64,000 bases of DNA, taken from positions 1 through 64,000 of the forward strand of contig CALCBD010000062.1 of the NCBI GenBank assembly GCA_937897985.1, written 5' to 3'. Below, in pieces: positions 17,762 through 27,647 of this stretch; the first letter of the stretch is position 1; every line of letters starts with the position of its first letter. The notes beneath the pieces are model-generated. The model made no database searches. It saw only the letters and a program-made list of their open reading frames with translations, and was not told the origin of the DNA. Position numbers and translations under genes: made by a program. Origin of the DNA: an uncultured Paludibacter sp. (lineage in GTDB: Bacteria; Bacteroidota; Bacteroidia; Bacteroidales; Paludibacteraceae).

Positions 17762-19225
17762 TTATTTTAACGGGATATTGGCAAGTGTAGCCTTCAGATA
17801 GTCCCAAAACTTCTGTACAGTTTCAATATTTACTTTTTCGTCGGGCGAATGCGGATACCTGATCGTCGGACCAAATGAAATCATATCCATTTCAGGATAG
17901 TGAGTTCCCAGAATCCCGCATTCGAGGCCGGCATGGATAATCATTATTTTAGGCGTTTTACCGTATTTATCCTCATAAACTTTAGTCATTTCCTTCAAAA
18001 TCGGAGAGTTCAGATTTGGTTCCCAACCCGGATAGCCTCCGGTAAATTCAACTTTTGCTCCTGCCAATGAAAAAACACTTTCAATCTGTGAAGCAAGTTC
18101 TTCTTTACGTGATTCTACCGAACTCCTGATCAATGATTTTAATTCCACACCCGAGCCGTTCGATTTAATAATGGCGAGGTTGTTTGAAGTTTCAACCACA
18201 GTTGGCAATTCGGGAATAAACCGGTACACACCGTTGAAACAGGCAGTTACAGCATTAATCAAATCATCCTGAATTTCCTCGGGAATTAAACCGGATGGCA
18301 ACTCTACCTGCTCTACAGTAAATGAGATTTTATCTTCCACCGATTTATATTCTTCCACAAAAAGCTCTTCACAATCTTTTACAAATTCAACAATATCGTC
18401 AACTCCATCTCCGGGAACAGTAATTATCGCAAAAGCTTCGCGTGGAATAGCATTTCGCAAACTACCTCCATCAATGGTTGCCAGTCGGGCTTCATATTCT
18501 GACACTGCATCTTTCAGAAATCTGAACATAAGTTTATTGGCATTAGCCCTTTGCAGATGAATATCAACGCCCGAGTGTCCGCCTTTAAGTCCGGTCAGAG
18601 AAATCTTCAGTGCCACATCCCCTTCGGGAACCTTAACTTCGGAATATGCAAAACTGATATTTGCATCCAAACCACCTGCACATCCCACATACAATTCGCC
18701 TTCATCTTCCGAGTCCATATTAATAAGGATATCACCTTTCAAAAAACCTGGTTGTAAACCGAAAGCACCGAACATTCCGGTTTCCTCATCAACAGTAATA
18801 AACATCTCGATGTCGGGATGCGGTATATCGTTCGAAGCAAGTACAGTCATAGCGGCTGCCAGACCTATTCCGTTGTCAGCTCCCAGAGTGGTATCACTGG
18901 CAGTTACCCAGTCGCCATCAATATATGCCTGTATCGGATCGGTTTCAAAATTATGAGTCACATTACTGTTTTTTTGAGGTACCATGTCCATGTGTGCCTG
19001 CAGAATGACAGCTTTGCGGTTTTCCATGCCCTTAGTGGCAGGTTTACGTACCAGCACGTTCCCTGTTTCATCGCGCAGAGTTTCGAGTCCGAGCGATTTA
19101 CCGTAAGTTTCGAGGAATGTACCGATTGGTTCCTTTTTGCCGGAAGGACGTGGTATCCGGGTCAGATCGTAAAAATTTTGCCAGAGTGCCTTTGGCTCCA
19201 ACAGGCGAATGTCATTTGAATTCAT
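17762..19225 (-). CDS. pepD: Aminoacyl-histidine dipeptidase (cytosolic non-specific dipeptidase)
   Basis: Zinc-dependent M20-family dipeptidase that cleaves Xaa-His and many other dipeptides in the cytoplasm. The 487 residues match PepD in length and order. Metal and catalytic positions are visible: QAHMDMVPQ (His78, Asp80), TTLGADNGIG (Asp117), and VDEETGMFGAFGL (Glu147/Glu148). The lid/dimerisation domain follows, with GLKGGHSGVDIHLQRANANK, and HAGLECG near the end carries the last expected ligands. Monocistronic on the minus strand, adjacent to the SusCD genes and divergent from the CoA-transferase. Its nearness to CAZyme-free SusCD pairs fits peptide use but does not prove it. Confidence 0.95.
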   Translation of the reverse strand: MNSNDIRLLEPKALWQNFYDLTRIPRPSGKKEPIGTFLETYGKSLGLETLRDETGNVLVRKPATKGMENRKAVILQAHMDMVPQKNSNVTHNFETDPIQAYIDGDWVTASDTTLGADNGIGLAAAMTVLASNDIPHPDIEMFITVDEETGMFGAFGLQPGFLKGDILINMDSEDEGELYVGCAGGLDANISFAYSEVKVPEGDVALKISLTGLKGGHSGVDIHLQRANANKLMFRFLKDAVSEYEARLATIDGGSLRNAIPREAFAIITVPGDGVDDIVEFVKDCEELFVEEYKSVEDKISFTVEQVELPSGLIPEEIQDDLINAVTACFNGVYRFIPELPTVVETSNNLAIIKSNGSGVELKSLIRSSVESRKEELASQIESVFSLAGAKVEFTGGYPGWEPNLNSPILKEMTKVYEDKYGKTPKIMIIHAGLECGILGTHYPEMDMISFGPTIRYPHSPDEKVNIETVQKFWDYLKATLANIPLK

Positions 19226-19576
19226 GATTTATTTTTTTTGAATAATTATTCGTTTTTTTGACTAATGCAAATATCTGTATTTTTTTTGATTAAAACTCTG
19301 CTTCGATGATAATTTTTCAAACATTTAACCTGACAATTCAACATATACGCACTATAACTATTTATTAATCAATTACTAATACCAATACACCGATAATTAA
19401 AGAAAAATTTCTGTAATTAACAGGCAAAATCAAAGGAATTTCAAAAATTATTTGGTAATTTTGCGGGCAAATTTAAAAACGATTTTCATATCGGCTTAAA
19501 TTTCACCATTCAACTAAATAATCAATTAATATACTGACTTTTGAGTTAACAGCTCAACTTCAAAAAAGAAATTAAA
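19226..19576. other. Divergent intergenic region, pepD and CoA-transferase
   Basis: About 350 AT-rich bases between divergent genes. A -7 element TAATTTTG for the plus-strand gene lies at 19456-19463, without a clear -33 element. A weaker match (GATATTTG on the minus strand near 19268-19275) may serve pepD. Confidence 0.45.
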
Positions 19577-21067
19577 ATGTATAAATTTGTAACTGCCGAA
19601 GAGGCTGCAAGCTATGTAAACAATGGCGACATAATAGGTTTCAGTGGATTTACGCCTGCAGGTTGTCCGAAAGAAGTGCCCACTGCCATTGCAAAACGCG
19701 CCGAAGCATTTCACGCTGAAGGAAAAGAGTTTAAAATCGGAATGTACACCGGCGCTTCCACAGGTGATTCGCTGGATGGAGCTCTGGCCCGTGCCAACGC
19801 CATTTTGTTTCGTACTCCTTACCAGTCGAACAAGGACCTTCGGGAAGCTCTGAACTGTGAACGTGCACCTTATTTCGATATGCACCTGTCATCGATTGCA
19901 CCGCATTTACGTTTTGGATTTATGCCAAAGCCCAGATTTGCTATCCTTGAAGTATGCGATATCACTGACGATGGAGAATTAATTCCGACATCGGGAGTAG
20001 GTATTTCACCCACAATCGCACATTTAGCCGATCACATTATTGTAGAATTAAACCACAATCACCCGAAAGAATTAAGAGGTTTTCACGATATTTTTGAACC
20101 CAAGGATCCTCCTTTCCGTGCACCAATGACATTAATGAAACCCTCGGACCGCATGGGAGTACCTTATATTAAAGTGGATCCGAAAAAGATTCTTTGTGTG
20201 GTCGAAACCTGGCGCGATGATGAAGTAGGTGGATTTACTCCTACTGATGAAGTTACAGATAAGATTGGACAAAATGTTGCAAATTTCTTAGCTAACGAAA
20301 TTAAATCGGGTCGCATACCGAAGGAATTTCTTCCGATTCAATCAGGTGTGGGCAACATAGCCAATGCAGTAATGGCCTCACTGGGAACCAATCCTGAGAT
20401 TCCGGATTTTGAAATGTACACCGAAGTAATTCAGGATTCGGTCATTGATTTGATTCGCAGTGGTAAAATCAGATTTGCAAGCGGTTGTTCGCTTACAATT
20501 ACTACTCCTGTACTTAAGAGTATTTATGAAAATCTGGAATTTTTCCGCGACAAAATCGTACTTCGTCCTCAGGAAATGTCCAACAGTCCGGAACTTGCCC
20601 GCCGCCTGGGACTGATTACCATCAATACTGCACTCGAAGCTGATATTTTCGGGAATGTGAACAGTACTCACGTTATGGGTTCGAAAATGATGAATGGTAT
20701 TGGTGGATCGGCCGACTTTACCCGTAGTGCCTATATTTCAATTTTCACTACTCCATCGACGGCTAAAAAGGGAAACATCAGTTCGATAGTTCCAATGGTT
20801 AGTCACGTTGACCAAAATGAACATTCCGTTAATATTATCATCACCGAACATGGTGTGGCTGACCTTCGCGGAAAATCGCCGATACAGCGTGCCGAAGATA
20901 TCATCGAAAATTGCGTTGACCCTGCTTACAAAGGTATTCTGACCGATTATCTGAAATTATCGGGACCATGCCATACTCCTACTGACCTGCACGCCTGTTT
21001 CGGTATGCACACCCAGTTCATGAAAACCGGAAGTATGTTGGGCACCGATTGGGAAATTTACAAATAA
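19577..21067 (+). CDS. Acetyl-CoA hydrolase/CoA-transferase family protein (acetate or propionate:succinate CoA-transferase type)
   Basis: Moves CoA between acyl-CoA and a carboxylate. In fermentative Bacteroidota such enzymes typically couple acetyl- or propionyl-CoA to succinate. The 496 residues are full length for the Cat1/Ach1/AarC group. MYTEVIQDS (Glu283) fits the catalytic glutamate that forms the glutamyl-CoA intermediate, preceded by QSGVGNIANAVM (oxyanion region). GIGGSADFTRSAY is the conserved glycine-rich loop, and ITEHGVADLRGKSP is the C-terminal signature. Single gene with a strong terminator. Whether it favours acetate or propionate cannot be told here. Confidence 0.88.
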   Translation: MYKFVTAEEAASYVNNGDIIGFSGFTPAGCPKEVPTAIAKRAEAFHAEGKEFKIGMYTGASTGDSLDGALARANAILFRTPYQSNKDLREALNCERAPYFDMHLSSIAPHLRFGFMPKPRFAILEVCDITDDGELIPTSGVGISPTIAHLADHIIVELNHNHPKELRGFHDIFEPKDPPFRAPMTLMKPSDRMGVPYIKVDPKKILCVVETWRDDEVGGFTPTDEVTDKIGQNVANFLANEIKSGRIPKEFLPIQSGVGNIANAVMASLGTNPEIPDFEMYTEVIQDSVIDLIRSGKIRFASGCSLTITTPVLKSIYENLEFFRDKIVLRPQEMSNSPELARRLGLITINTALEADIFGNVNSTHVMGSKMMNGIGGSADFTRSAYISIFTTPSTAKKGNISSIVPMVSHVDQNEHSVNIIITEHGVADLRGKSPIQRAEDIIENCVDPAYKGILTDYLKLSGPCHTPTDLHACFGMHTQFMKTGSMLGTDWEIYK

Positions 21068-21090
21068 CCGGAAATTTAATAAAATTAATT

Positions 21091-21123
21091 AGGAGAACTT
21101 TTAACAGGTTCTCCTTTTTTTTT
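21091..21123 (+). terminator. Terminator of the CoA-transferase gene
   Basis: AGGAGAAC (21091-21098) pairs with GTTCTCCT (21108-21115), followed by a run of T. Confidence 0.9.
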
Positions 21124-22560
21124 GAATCGGGAAAGAAGTGTGAGATTTTGGGGAGCGGGGAGAAATCGTAGTTATTGAAGTTATTGGAGCGGGGAGCGGG
21201 AAGCGGGGAGATTTTGAAGTTAGGAAGTTATTGGAGCAGGGAGCGGGAAGCGGGGAGATTTTGAAGTTAAGGAAGTTATTGGAGCGGGAAGCGGGGAGCG
21301 GGTAGAATTCGAAGTTAAGGTAGTTAAGAAGTTAAGGAAGTTACGATTTTTAGCATTTGAAAGTTTAAAAATTACAGAAAACGTTCGTGCTTTTACCAAA
21401 TCTCACCCCCCTTGGGGGGCAGGGGGGTTGCCGAGCTTGAACAAACAGAAGATGATGAAGTTATTGGAGCGGGGAGCGGGAAGCGGGGAGATTTTGAAGT
21501 TAATGAAGTTATTGGAGCGGGAAGCGGGAAGCGGGAAGATTTTGAAGTTAAGGAAGTTATTGGAGCGGGAAGCGGGAAGCGAGGAGCGGGGAGCGTGAAG
21601 TAGGTAGAATTTGAAGTTAATGAAGTTAAGAAGTAAAAAGAAGTTACATTTTATGAGCATTTGAAGGATTAAAAATGCGTAAAACATTTGAACTTTTACG
21701 AAATCTCACCCCCCTTGGGGGGCAGGGGGGTCGGCAAGCTTGAATAAACAGAAGATGATGAAGTTATTGGAGCGGGGAGCGGGAAGTGGGGAGATTTTGA
21801 AGTTAATGAAGTTAAGAAGTTATAGGAGCGGGGAAGCGAGGAGATTTTGAAGTTAAGGAAGTTAAGAAGTTAAAGAAGTTACTTTTTTTAAGCATTTGAA
21901 GGATTAAAAATGCGTAAAACATTCGAACTTTTACCAAATCTTACCCCCCTTGGGGGGCAGGGGGGTTGGCGAGCTTGAACAAACAGAAGATGATGAAGTT
22001 ATTGGAGCGGAGAACGGGGAGCTGGGAGATTTTGAAGTTAAGGAAGTTAAGAAGTTAAAGAAGTTAAAGAAGTTACTTTTTTTATGCATTTGAAGGATTA
22101 AAAATACGTAAAACATTCGAACTTTTACGAAATCTCACCCCCCTTGGGGGGCAGGGGGGTCGGCGAGCTTGAATAAACAGAAGATGATGAAGTTATTGGA
22201 GCGGGAAGCGGGAAGCGAGGAGCGGGGAGCGTGAAGTAGGTAGAATTTGAAGTTAATGAAGTTAAGAAGTAAAAAGAAGTTACATTTTATGAGCATTTGA
22301 ATGATTAAAAATGCGTAAAACATTTGAACTTTTACCAAATCTTACCCCCCTTGGGGGGCAGGGGGGTCGGCGAGCTTGAAAAGGCAGAAGATGATGAAGT
22401 TATTGGAGCGGGAAGCGGGAAGATTTTGAAGTTAAGGAAGTTAAGAAGTTAAAGAAGTTACTTTTTTTAAGCATTTGTTTAAGCATTTGAAGGATTAAAA
22501 TTACAGAAATCGTTCGTGCTTATACAAAAACTCAACACCCTTGGGCAGGTGAGTCAAATT
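21124..22560. repeat. Long-period repeat array with embedded GCGGGAA-type heptamers
   Basis: A non-coding array of five full units and one decayed unit. Each unit has a core ACCCCCCTTGGGGGGCAG, then GAGCTTGAA, CAGAAGATGATGAAGTTATT, a block of heptamers (GGAGCGG, GAAGCGG), blocks of GAAGTTAA, and a tail near GCATTTGAAGGATTAAAAATG. Core positions (first base of CTTGGGG) are about 21411, 21714, 21949, 22143 and 22350, with a relic near 22540. Spacings of 190-303 bases show that unit length varies with heptamer number. Two units (about 21558-21702 and 22193-22337) are nearly identical, pointing to recent recombination. The CCCCCCTTGGGGGG core is palindromic. No gene is supported here. Open frames on either strand are translated repeats. 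Confidence 0.85.
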
Positions 22561-22681
22561 TATATCTATATGAAGGTTCAGTTTTAATCTTCATATAAAA
22601 ATTAATTTACAATTTAACCGGCAGTATATCTGCACTTTGAAAACTAATCAGTCAGGAATTGAATATTTATCCTGAAAAATA

Positions 22682-22712
22682 TTTGTGATTTTATAAAAAA
22701 GCAGTATCTTTG
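22682..22712 (+). promoter_or_regulatory. Promoter of the initiator tRNA
   Basis: TTTG (22682-22685), a 19-base spacer and TATCTTTG (22705-22712) match the Bacteroidota consensus exactly, 14 bases before the mature tRNA end. Confidence 0.85.
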
Positions 22713-22726
22713 CACCCACAAAATAT

Positions 22727-22798
<72 letters not shown>

Positions 22799-22804
22799 CT
22801 ATAG

Positions 22805-22837
22805 AAAAGGATTCATGAATTTCGTGAATCCTTTTTC
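22805..22837 (+). terminator. Terminator of the tRNA gene
   Basis: AAAAGGATTCA pairs with TGAATCCTTTT around a 9-base loop and is followed by T residues, a few bases past the tRNA. Confidence 0.9.
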
Positions 22838-22930
22838 ATGCTGTATAAGCGTTGAAAAACAATCAAAAAGCATTTTTTATATATTTAAACTCTGTTTCAG
22901 TGAATTTTATGTTTTTAATAAAAAAAATGC

Positions 22931-22938
22931 TATATTTG
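22931..22938 (+). promoter_or_regulatory. Promoter -7 element of secDF
   Basis: TATATTTG matches the Bacteroidota -7 consensus, 58 bases before the secDF start. No clear -33 element. Confidence 0.55.
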
Positions 22939-22996
22939 CACCTCGTTTGAAAAAAAATGAAATAAATTAATGTTTTATCAATAAATAAAATTTTCC

Positions 22997-25900
22997 ATGC
23001 AAAACAAAGGACTTATCAGGATTTTTGCAGTAGCACTCACTTTGGTGTGTTTGTTTTACCTGTCCTTTACTGTTGTAACCAGTACCTATAATAAAAAAGC
23101 GAAAGAATACGCAGCAGGGGACAAAATGAAAGAGTTTCAGTATCTGGACTCTGTAGCCAATGAAAAAATTTGGTTGGGTTACACTCTCAAACAATGTCGT
23201 GAAAAAGAGATCAACCTCGGACTCGACTTAAAAGGAGGTATGAACGTAACACTCGAAGTTTCGGTTCCCGACATTATTCGTTCATTGTCAGGTTACAACA
23301 CAACTCCGAATTTCAATCAGGCTATTAACACAGCCACAGAGAAACATAAAACAAACAGTCAGGTACCTTATCTCGATTTGTTTGTCAAAGCCTATAAAGA
23401 ACTGGACCCTAACGCCAAGCTTTCGGCAGTGTTCAGCACTTTTGAATTGAAAGACAAAATTTCACTCACAAGTTCGGACGAAGAAGTTATAAAAATATTA
23501 CGCGAAGAAATTGACGGAGCTATCAGCAACTCTTTCAACGTGTTACGTACAAGGATTGACCGCTTCGGTGTTGTTCAGCCCAATATTCAGAAACTCGGAA
23601 ATGGTAGAATTCTGATTGAACTTCCGGGAATTAAAGAACCTGAACGTGTACGTAAATTGTTACAGGGTTCGGCCAATCTGGAATTCTGGGAAACTTACGA
23701 ATTATCTGAAATCATCAACAATATCACCGAAGCTAACCGTGTAATCGCCACTTTGGCAAAAACAGGAGGTGTTGCGCAAACTGATACCACAGCTGCGGTT
23801 GCTCCCGAAAAAGCAGCTTCGCAAAAAGATGCAGCGGTTGCTACAGCCGAAAAACCTGTTTCGAAATTGGATAGTCTGAAAGCATTAAGCAAAAAAACAG
23901 AGACTGCTACCGACTCAACCAAGATGGTTAAAGAATTTGCCAAAGAAAATCCTTTGTTTTCTATTCTTCAGTTATCTGCAAGCGGTGGTCAGGTTGGCCG
24001 TGGTCCGATCATCGGTATGGCACACAGCAAGGACACTGCTCAAATCAACAGATACTTTGCACTCAAACAGGTAAAAGAGGTGCTTCCACGCGACCTTGGT
24101 TTACGCTGGACAGTTAAACCAATCAATTTAAGCGGAAAAGACGATGCAGCTGTCAAAAGTGAAATTTATCAGCTCATTGCCATCAAAATTACCAACCGCG
24201 ACGGCAGAGCTCCTCTGTCGGGCGACGTTATTACCGATGCACGTGCCGACTTCAGTCAGACTTCGGCTTATGCCAATGTATCGATGAGCATGAATGCTGA
24301 AGGTTCGAAAACCTGGGCACGTATGACCAAAGATAATATCGGAAAATGTATTGCCATATCGCTCGATGGATATATCTATTCGTTCCCTACCGTAAATGGT
24401 GAAATCACAGGTGGTAATTCACAAATCACAGGTAACTTCACTGTAGAAGAAGCAAAAGACCTTGCAAACACATTGAAATCAGGTAAAATGCCTGCTCCTG
24501 CTCGTATCGTTCAGGAAGATATCGTAGGTCCGTCACTCGGTCAGGAATCGATTAACAATGGTCTTATATCGTTTATCATTGCATTCTTACTCGTACTGCT
24601 TTACATGATTCTGTATTATGGAAAAGTACCCGGAATCATTGCCGATATTGCACTTTTCGCCAATGTATTCTTCCTCATTGGTATTCTGGCTTCATTCTCG
24701 GCAGTACTCACACTTCCGGGTATTGCGGGTATCGTACTTACAATGGGTATGGCCGTAGATGCGAACGTACTTATATATGAACGTATCCGCGAAGAAATGC
24801 GAAACGGTAAAAACATGAGAGCCGGAATAAAAGAAGGCTTTAAACATGCATTAACTGCCATTATCGACTCCAACGTCACCACATTACTTACAGGTATTGT
24901 TCTTATAATTTTCGGACAGGGACCAATCAAAGGATTCGGGGTAACATTAAGTATCGGTATCATTACCACCTTTATCACAGCAGTATTCTTAACCCGTTAC
25001 ATGGTGGAAACTTATGCTGCACGTACCGAAGGAAAAGAAATACCTTTCCATACCAATATTTCGAAAAACTTTATACAGAATACGAAAATCAATTTTATGA
25101 AACTTCGTAAAACCATGTATATTTTGTCCGGTTCGATGATATTGATTAGTCTTATTTCGTTTGCAACACGCGGATTTAGTCTGGGTATCGATTTTACAGG
25201 TGGACGTAATTATATTGTCAAGTTCGACAATCCGGTGAAAACCGAAGATGTTAAGTCAATACTGAAAAACGCATTTGATGGAGATGTTCCTCAGGTAATT
25301 ACTATTGGTAACGAAGATCAGGTACGTATTTCGACCAAGTATAAAATCAATGAAAACGGAACTAACATCGACGAAGAAATCGAATCGAAGCTTTATTCGA
25401 ACCTGAAACCGATGATTAAAAATAACATTTCATTTGATCAGTTTAAAACAGATTACATCAAGAGTTCATCCAAAGTGGGACCAACCGTTGCTGATGATAT
25501 CAAGACATCTGCTATCTGGGCTGTATTGTTTGCCATTATCGGTATTGGGTTGTACATTCTGATTCGTTTCCGCGAATGGGGATATACACTCGGAGCTGTG
25601 ATTTCACTAGCCCACGACGTGTTGATTACAATGGGTATTTTCTCGCTGTTTTACGGTATTTTACCTTTCTCAATGGAAATCGACCAGTCGTTCATTGCTG
25701 CTATCCTGACAGTACTTGGTTATTCGATCAACGATACAGTAATTAACTACGACCGTATCCGCGAAAATGTAGGATTGTATCCAAAACGTGACAGGGTTTC
25801 TATTATCAACGACTCTGTAAATCAGATGTTGGGACGTACTTTCAGCACCACATTTACGGTAATTATCACGTTGGTAGCTATGTTTGCTTTTGGAGGCGAC

Positions 25901-26047
25901 TCAATACGCGGATTTATTTTCGCCATGTTGTTTGGTATTTTCATCGGAACTTATTCTTCTGTATTTATCGCTTCTCCTATTACAGTTGAAATGGACAGGT
26001 TAGTCAGAGGAAAAAAAGAAAAGAAAGCTGAATTGTCTAAAAAATAA
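22997..26047 (+). CDS. secDF: Fused protein translocase subunit SecDF
   Basis: Inner-membrane proton-driven accessory of the Sec translocon that pulls exported proteins to the periplasm. At 1016 residues it is the SecD-SecF fusion normal in Bacteroidota. The SecD part (about 1-690) has an N-terminal membrane segment, the conserved LGLDLKGGMNV motif near residue 75, and six further helices including GIVLTMGMAVDANVLIYERIREE. The SecF part (about 700-1016) starts near KLRKTMYILSG and has SLGIDFTGGRNYIV and VLGYSINDTVINYDRIREN. An Ala/Lys/Thr-rich insert (about 255-315) separates P1 subregions. Single gene with a strong terminator. Confidence 0.97.
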   Translation: MQNKGLIRIFAVALTLVCLFYLSFTVVTSTYNKKAKEYAAGDKMKEFQYLDSVANEKIWLGYTLKQCREKEINLGLDLKGGMNVTLEVSVPDIIRSLSGYNTTPNFNQAINTATEKHKTNSQVPYLDLFVKAYKELDPNAKLSAVFSTFELKDKISLTSSDEEVIKILREEIDGAISNSFNVLRTRIDRFGVVQPNIQKLGNGRILIELPGIKEPERVRKLLQGSANLEFWETYELSEIINNITEANRVIATLAKTGGVAQTDTTAAVAPEKAASQKDAAVATAEKPVSKLDSLKALSKKTETATDSTKMVKEFAKENPLFSILQLSASGGQVGRGPIIGMAHSKDTAQINRYFALKQVKEVLPRDLGLRWTVKPINLSGKDDAAVKSEIYQLIAIKITNRDGRAPLSGDVITDARADFSQTSAYANVSMSMNAEGSKTWARMTKDNIGKCIAISLDGYIYSFPTVNGEITGGNSQITGNFTVEEAKDLANTLKSGKMPAPARIVQEDIVGPSLGQESINNGLISFIIAFLLVLLYMILYYGKVPGIIADIALFANVFFLIGILASFSAVLTLPGIAGIVLTMGMAVDANVLIYERIREEMRNGKNMRAGIKEGFKHALTAIIDSNVTTLLTGIVLIIFGQGPIKGFGVTLSIGIITTFITAVFLTRYMVETYAARTEGKEIPFHTNISKNFIQNTKINFMKLRKTMYILSGSMILISLISFATRGFSLGIDFTGGRNYIVKFDNPVKTEDVKSILKNAFDGDVPQVITIGNEDQVRISTKYKINENGTNIDEEIESKLYSNLKPMIKNNISFDQFKTDYIKSSSKVGPTVADDIKTSAIWAVLFAIIGIGLYILIRFREWGYTLGAVISLAHDVLITMGIFSLFYGILPFSMEIDQSFIAAILTVLGYSINDTVINYDRIRENVGLYPKRDRVSIINDSVNQMLGRTFSTTFTVIITLVAMFAFGGDSIRGFIFAMLFGIFIGTYSSVFIASPITVEMDRLVRGKKEKKAELSKK

Positions 26048-26074
26048 TTCTCAGATTTGTTTTATAAAAGCAGG

Positions 26075-26108
26075 AAACCCTGCCACTCAATGAGTGGTGG
26101 GGTTTTTA
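26075..26108 (+). terminator. Terminator of secDF
   Basis: AAACCCTGCCACTCA pairs with TGAGTGGTGGGGTTT (two mismatches) and is followed by TTATTT. Confidence 0.85.
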
Positions 26109-26197
26109 TTTAACTAATTTACGCTTTAAGGTAAATTTATTTTCGGCTTTCTCCTGAAATTTAACGGATATTAATCAGTTTTTTCAATTCATTATTA

Positions 26198-26205
26198 TAC
26201 TTTTG
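26198..26205 (+). promoter_or_regulatory. Promoter -7 element of the C1 peptidase gene
   Basis: TACTTTTG matches the -7 consensus. It leaves a leader of about 120 bases before the start codon. No convincing -33 element. Confidence 0.4.
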
Positions 26206-26332
26206 CGTTCGCTACAGAGCTGCAGTAGATTGATTAGCATCATTTTACAAACTAAATTAAATAGCTTTCAACCGAACGATTTTTAATTTTCAAAAGAAAT
26301 AACAATTGATTATCAAATATTTAGAATAACAG

Positions 26333-27520
26333 ATGAAAAAAACAATTTTAATTTCACTGCTTTTTGCCACAGCATTCACTTATGCTCAAAAAGACACTAC
26401 CGCTATCGACACTTTTCGTTTTACAACCATTAAGGAAAACAAAATATCGTCCGTAAAGAATCAGGCAAGTTCCGGCACATGCTGGAGCTTTTCGACCATT
26501 GGTTTTTTCGAATCGGAATTGCTGCGAATGGGCAAACCCGAAGTTGATTTATCCGAAATGTTTGTAGTTCATCACTCCTATTCCGACAAAGCCGATAAAT
26601 TCGTACGCATGAACGGAACCATTAATTTTGCTGCCGGCGGATCATTCTTCGACGTTATCTATGCATTTAAAAACTACGGTATAGTACCCGATTCGGAAAT
26701 GAACGGACTGAATTACGGTGAAGACAAACACCGACACGGAGAACTCGATAACCTGACAGAAGCATATGTAAAAACACTGATTAAAAACCCCAATAAAAAA
26801 TTATCAACCGCTTGGAAAAAAGGATTCGACGGGATACTCGATGCTTACCTTGGCAAATGTCCCGAAGAATTTACAGTAAGTGGTAAGAAATTCACTCCGC
26901 TGACTTATGCCCGGTCATTAGGTTTAAACATGGACGACTATGTATCACTCACTTCATTTACACATCATCCGTTTTATTCCAAATTTATCATCGAAATACC
27001 CGACAACTGGCGCTGGGAGGAATCCTACAACCTGCCGTTGAACGAGTTAATGCAGGTTTTTGACAATGCTGTTGATAAAGGATATTGCATTGCCTGGGGT
27101 TCGGACGTAAGTGAAAAAGGATTTACCCGAAACGGAATTGCTGTAAACCCTGAGTTGAAAAAAGAAAACCTTCCGGGTTCGGATCAGGCCAAATGGCTTA
27201 ACATTTCACAAAAAGAAATGGAAGAAAAAATTTTCAAAATCAAAGGACCACAACCGGAAGTGAAAGTAACACAGGAAATCCGTCAGAAAAGCTTTGATAA
27301 TTACGAAACTACCGACGACCATGGCATGGTCATTTTCGGAACAGCCAAAGATCAGAACGGGACTAAATACTATCTCGTAAAAAACTCATGGGGAACAGAT
27401 TCAAAATACAAAGGCATCTGGTATGCCAGCGAGTCGTTTGTTGCTCACAAAACCATCAATATTCTGGTTCACAAAGATGCCATCCCGATGGAAATACAAA
27501 AAAAATTAGGATTGAAATAA
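26333..27520 (+). CDS. Secreted C1-family cysteine aminopeptidase (bleomycin hydrolase/PepC-like)
   Basis: A 395-residue papain-fold peptidase with a Sec signal peptide (MKKTILISLLFATAFTYAQ), so it acts outside the cytoplasm, unlike classical PepC. The catalytic set is complete: KNQASSGTCWSFS (oxyanion Gln44 region, nucleophile Cys50), TTDDHGM (His330), and LVKNSWGTD (Asn351). The AAGGSFFDVIYAFKNYG and LNELMQVFDNAVDKGYCIAWGSDVSEKG segments match the bleomycin hydrolase branch. It is about 50 residues shorter than typical BLMH/PepC. Monocistronic, between terminators. A role in peptide use is inferred from the family. Confidence 0.9.
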   Translation: MKKTILISLLFATAFTYAQKDTTAIDTFRFTTIKENKISSVKNQASSGTCWSFSTIGFFESELLRMGKPEVDLSEMFVVHHSYSDKADKFVRMNGTINFAAGGSFFDVIYAFKNYGIVPDSEMNGLNYGEDKHRHGELDNLTEAYVKTLIKNPNKKLSTAWKKGFDGILDAYLGKCPEEFTVSGKKFTPLTYARSLGLNMDDYVSLTSFTHHPFYSKFIIEIPDNWRWEESYNLPLNELMQVFDNAVDKGYCIAWGSDVSEKGFTRNGIAVNPELKKENLPGSDQAKWLNISQKEMEEKIFKIKGPQPEVKVTQEIRQKSFDNYETTDDHGMVIFGTAKDQNGTKYYLVKNSWGTDSKYKGIWYASESFVAHKTINILVHKDAIPMEIQKKLGLK

Positions 27521-27548
27521 CTGACCTGTAATTCAAAATCAATATGTT

Positions 27549-27590
27549 ACCGACCCGCAATCATTTGATTGATTACGGGTCGGTTTTATT
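27549..27590 (+). terminator. Terminator of the C1 peptidase gene
   Basis: ACCGACCCGCAATCA pairs with TGATTACGGGTCGGT (one mismatch), followed by TTTATTTT. Confidence 0.9.
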
Positions 27591-27612
27591 TTCACAGATA
27601 GCGGGTTTTTTG

Positions 27613-27620
27613 TAGATTTG
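27613..27620 (+). promoter_or_regulatory. Promoter -7 element of the SNF2 helicase gene
   Basis: TAGATTTG matches the -7 consensus. It overlaps an in-frame ATG at 27618, which is therefore unlikely to be the start codon and supports the downstream ATG at 27648. Confidence 0.55.
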
Positions 27621-27647
27621 CAGTTTGTAAATTTTTCTGTTATCACT

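Noticed and set aside
21403..22338. Several open frames in the repeat array rich in PLPAPRSNN-type sequence
   Set aside because: They are translations of the tandem repeat and appear in more than one frame; no gene features.
21124..22560. CRISPR array
   Set aside because: Unit spacing varies from about 190 to 303 bases, the spacers are themselves repetitive, and no cas gene is present.
27618..27647. Upstream ATG as start of the SNF2 helicase
   Set aside because: It lies within the promoter -7 element; the ATG at 27648 gives a normal leader.
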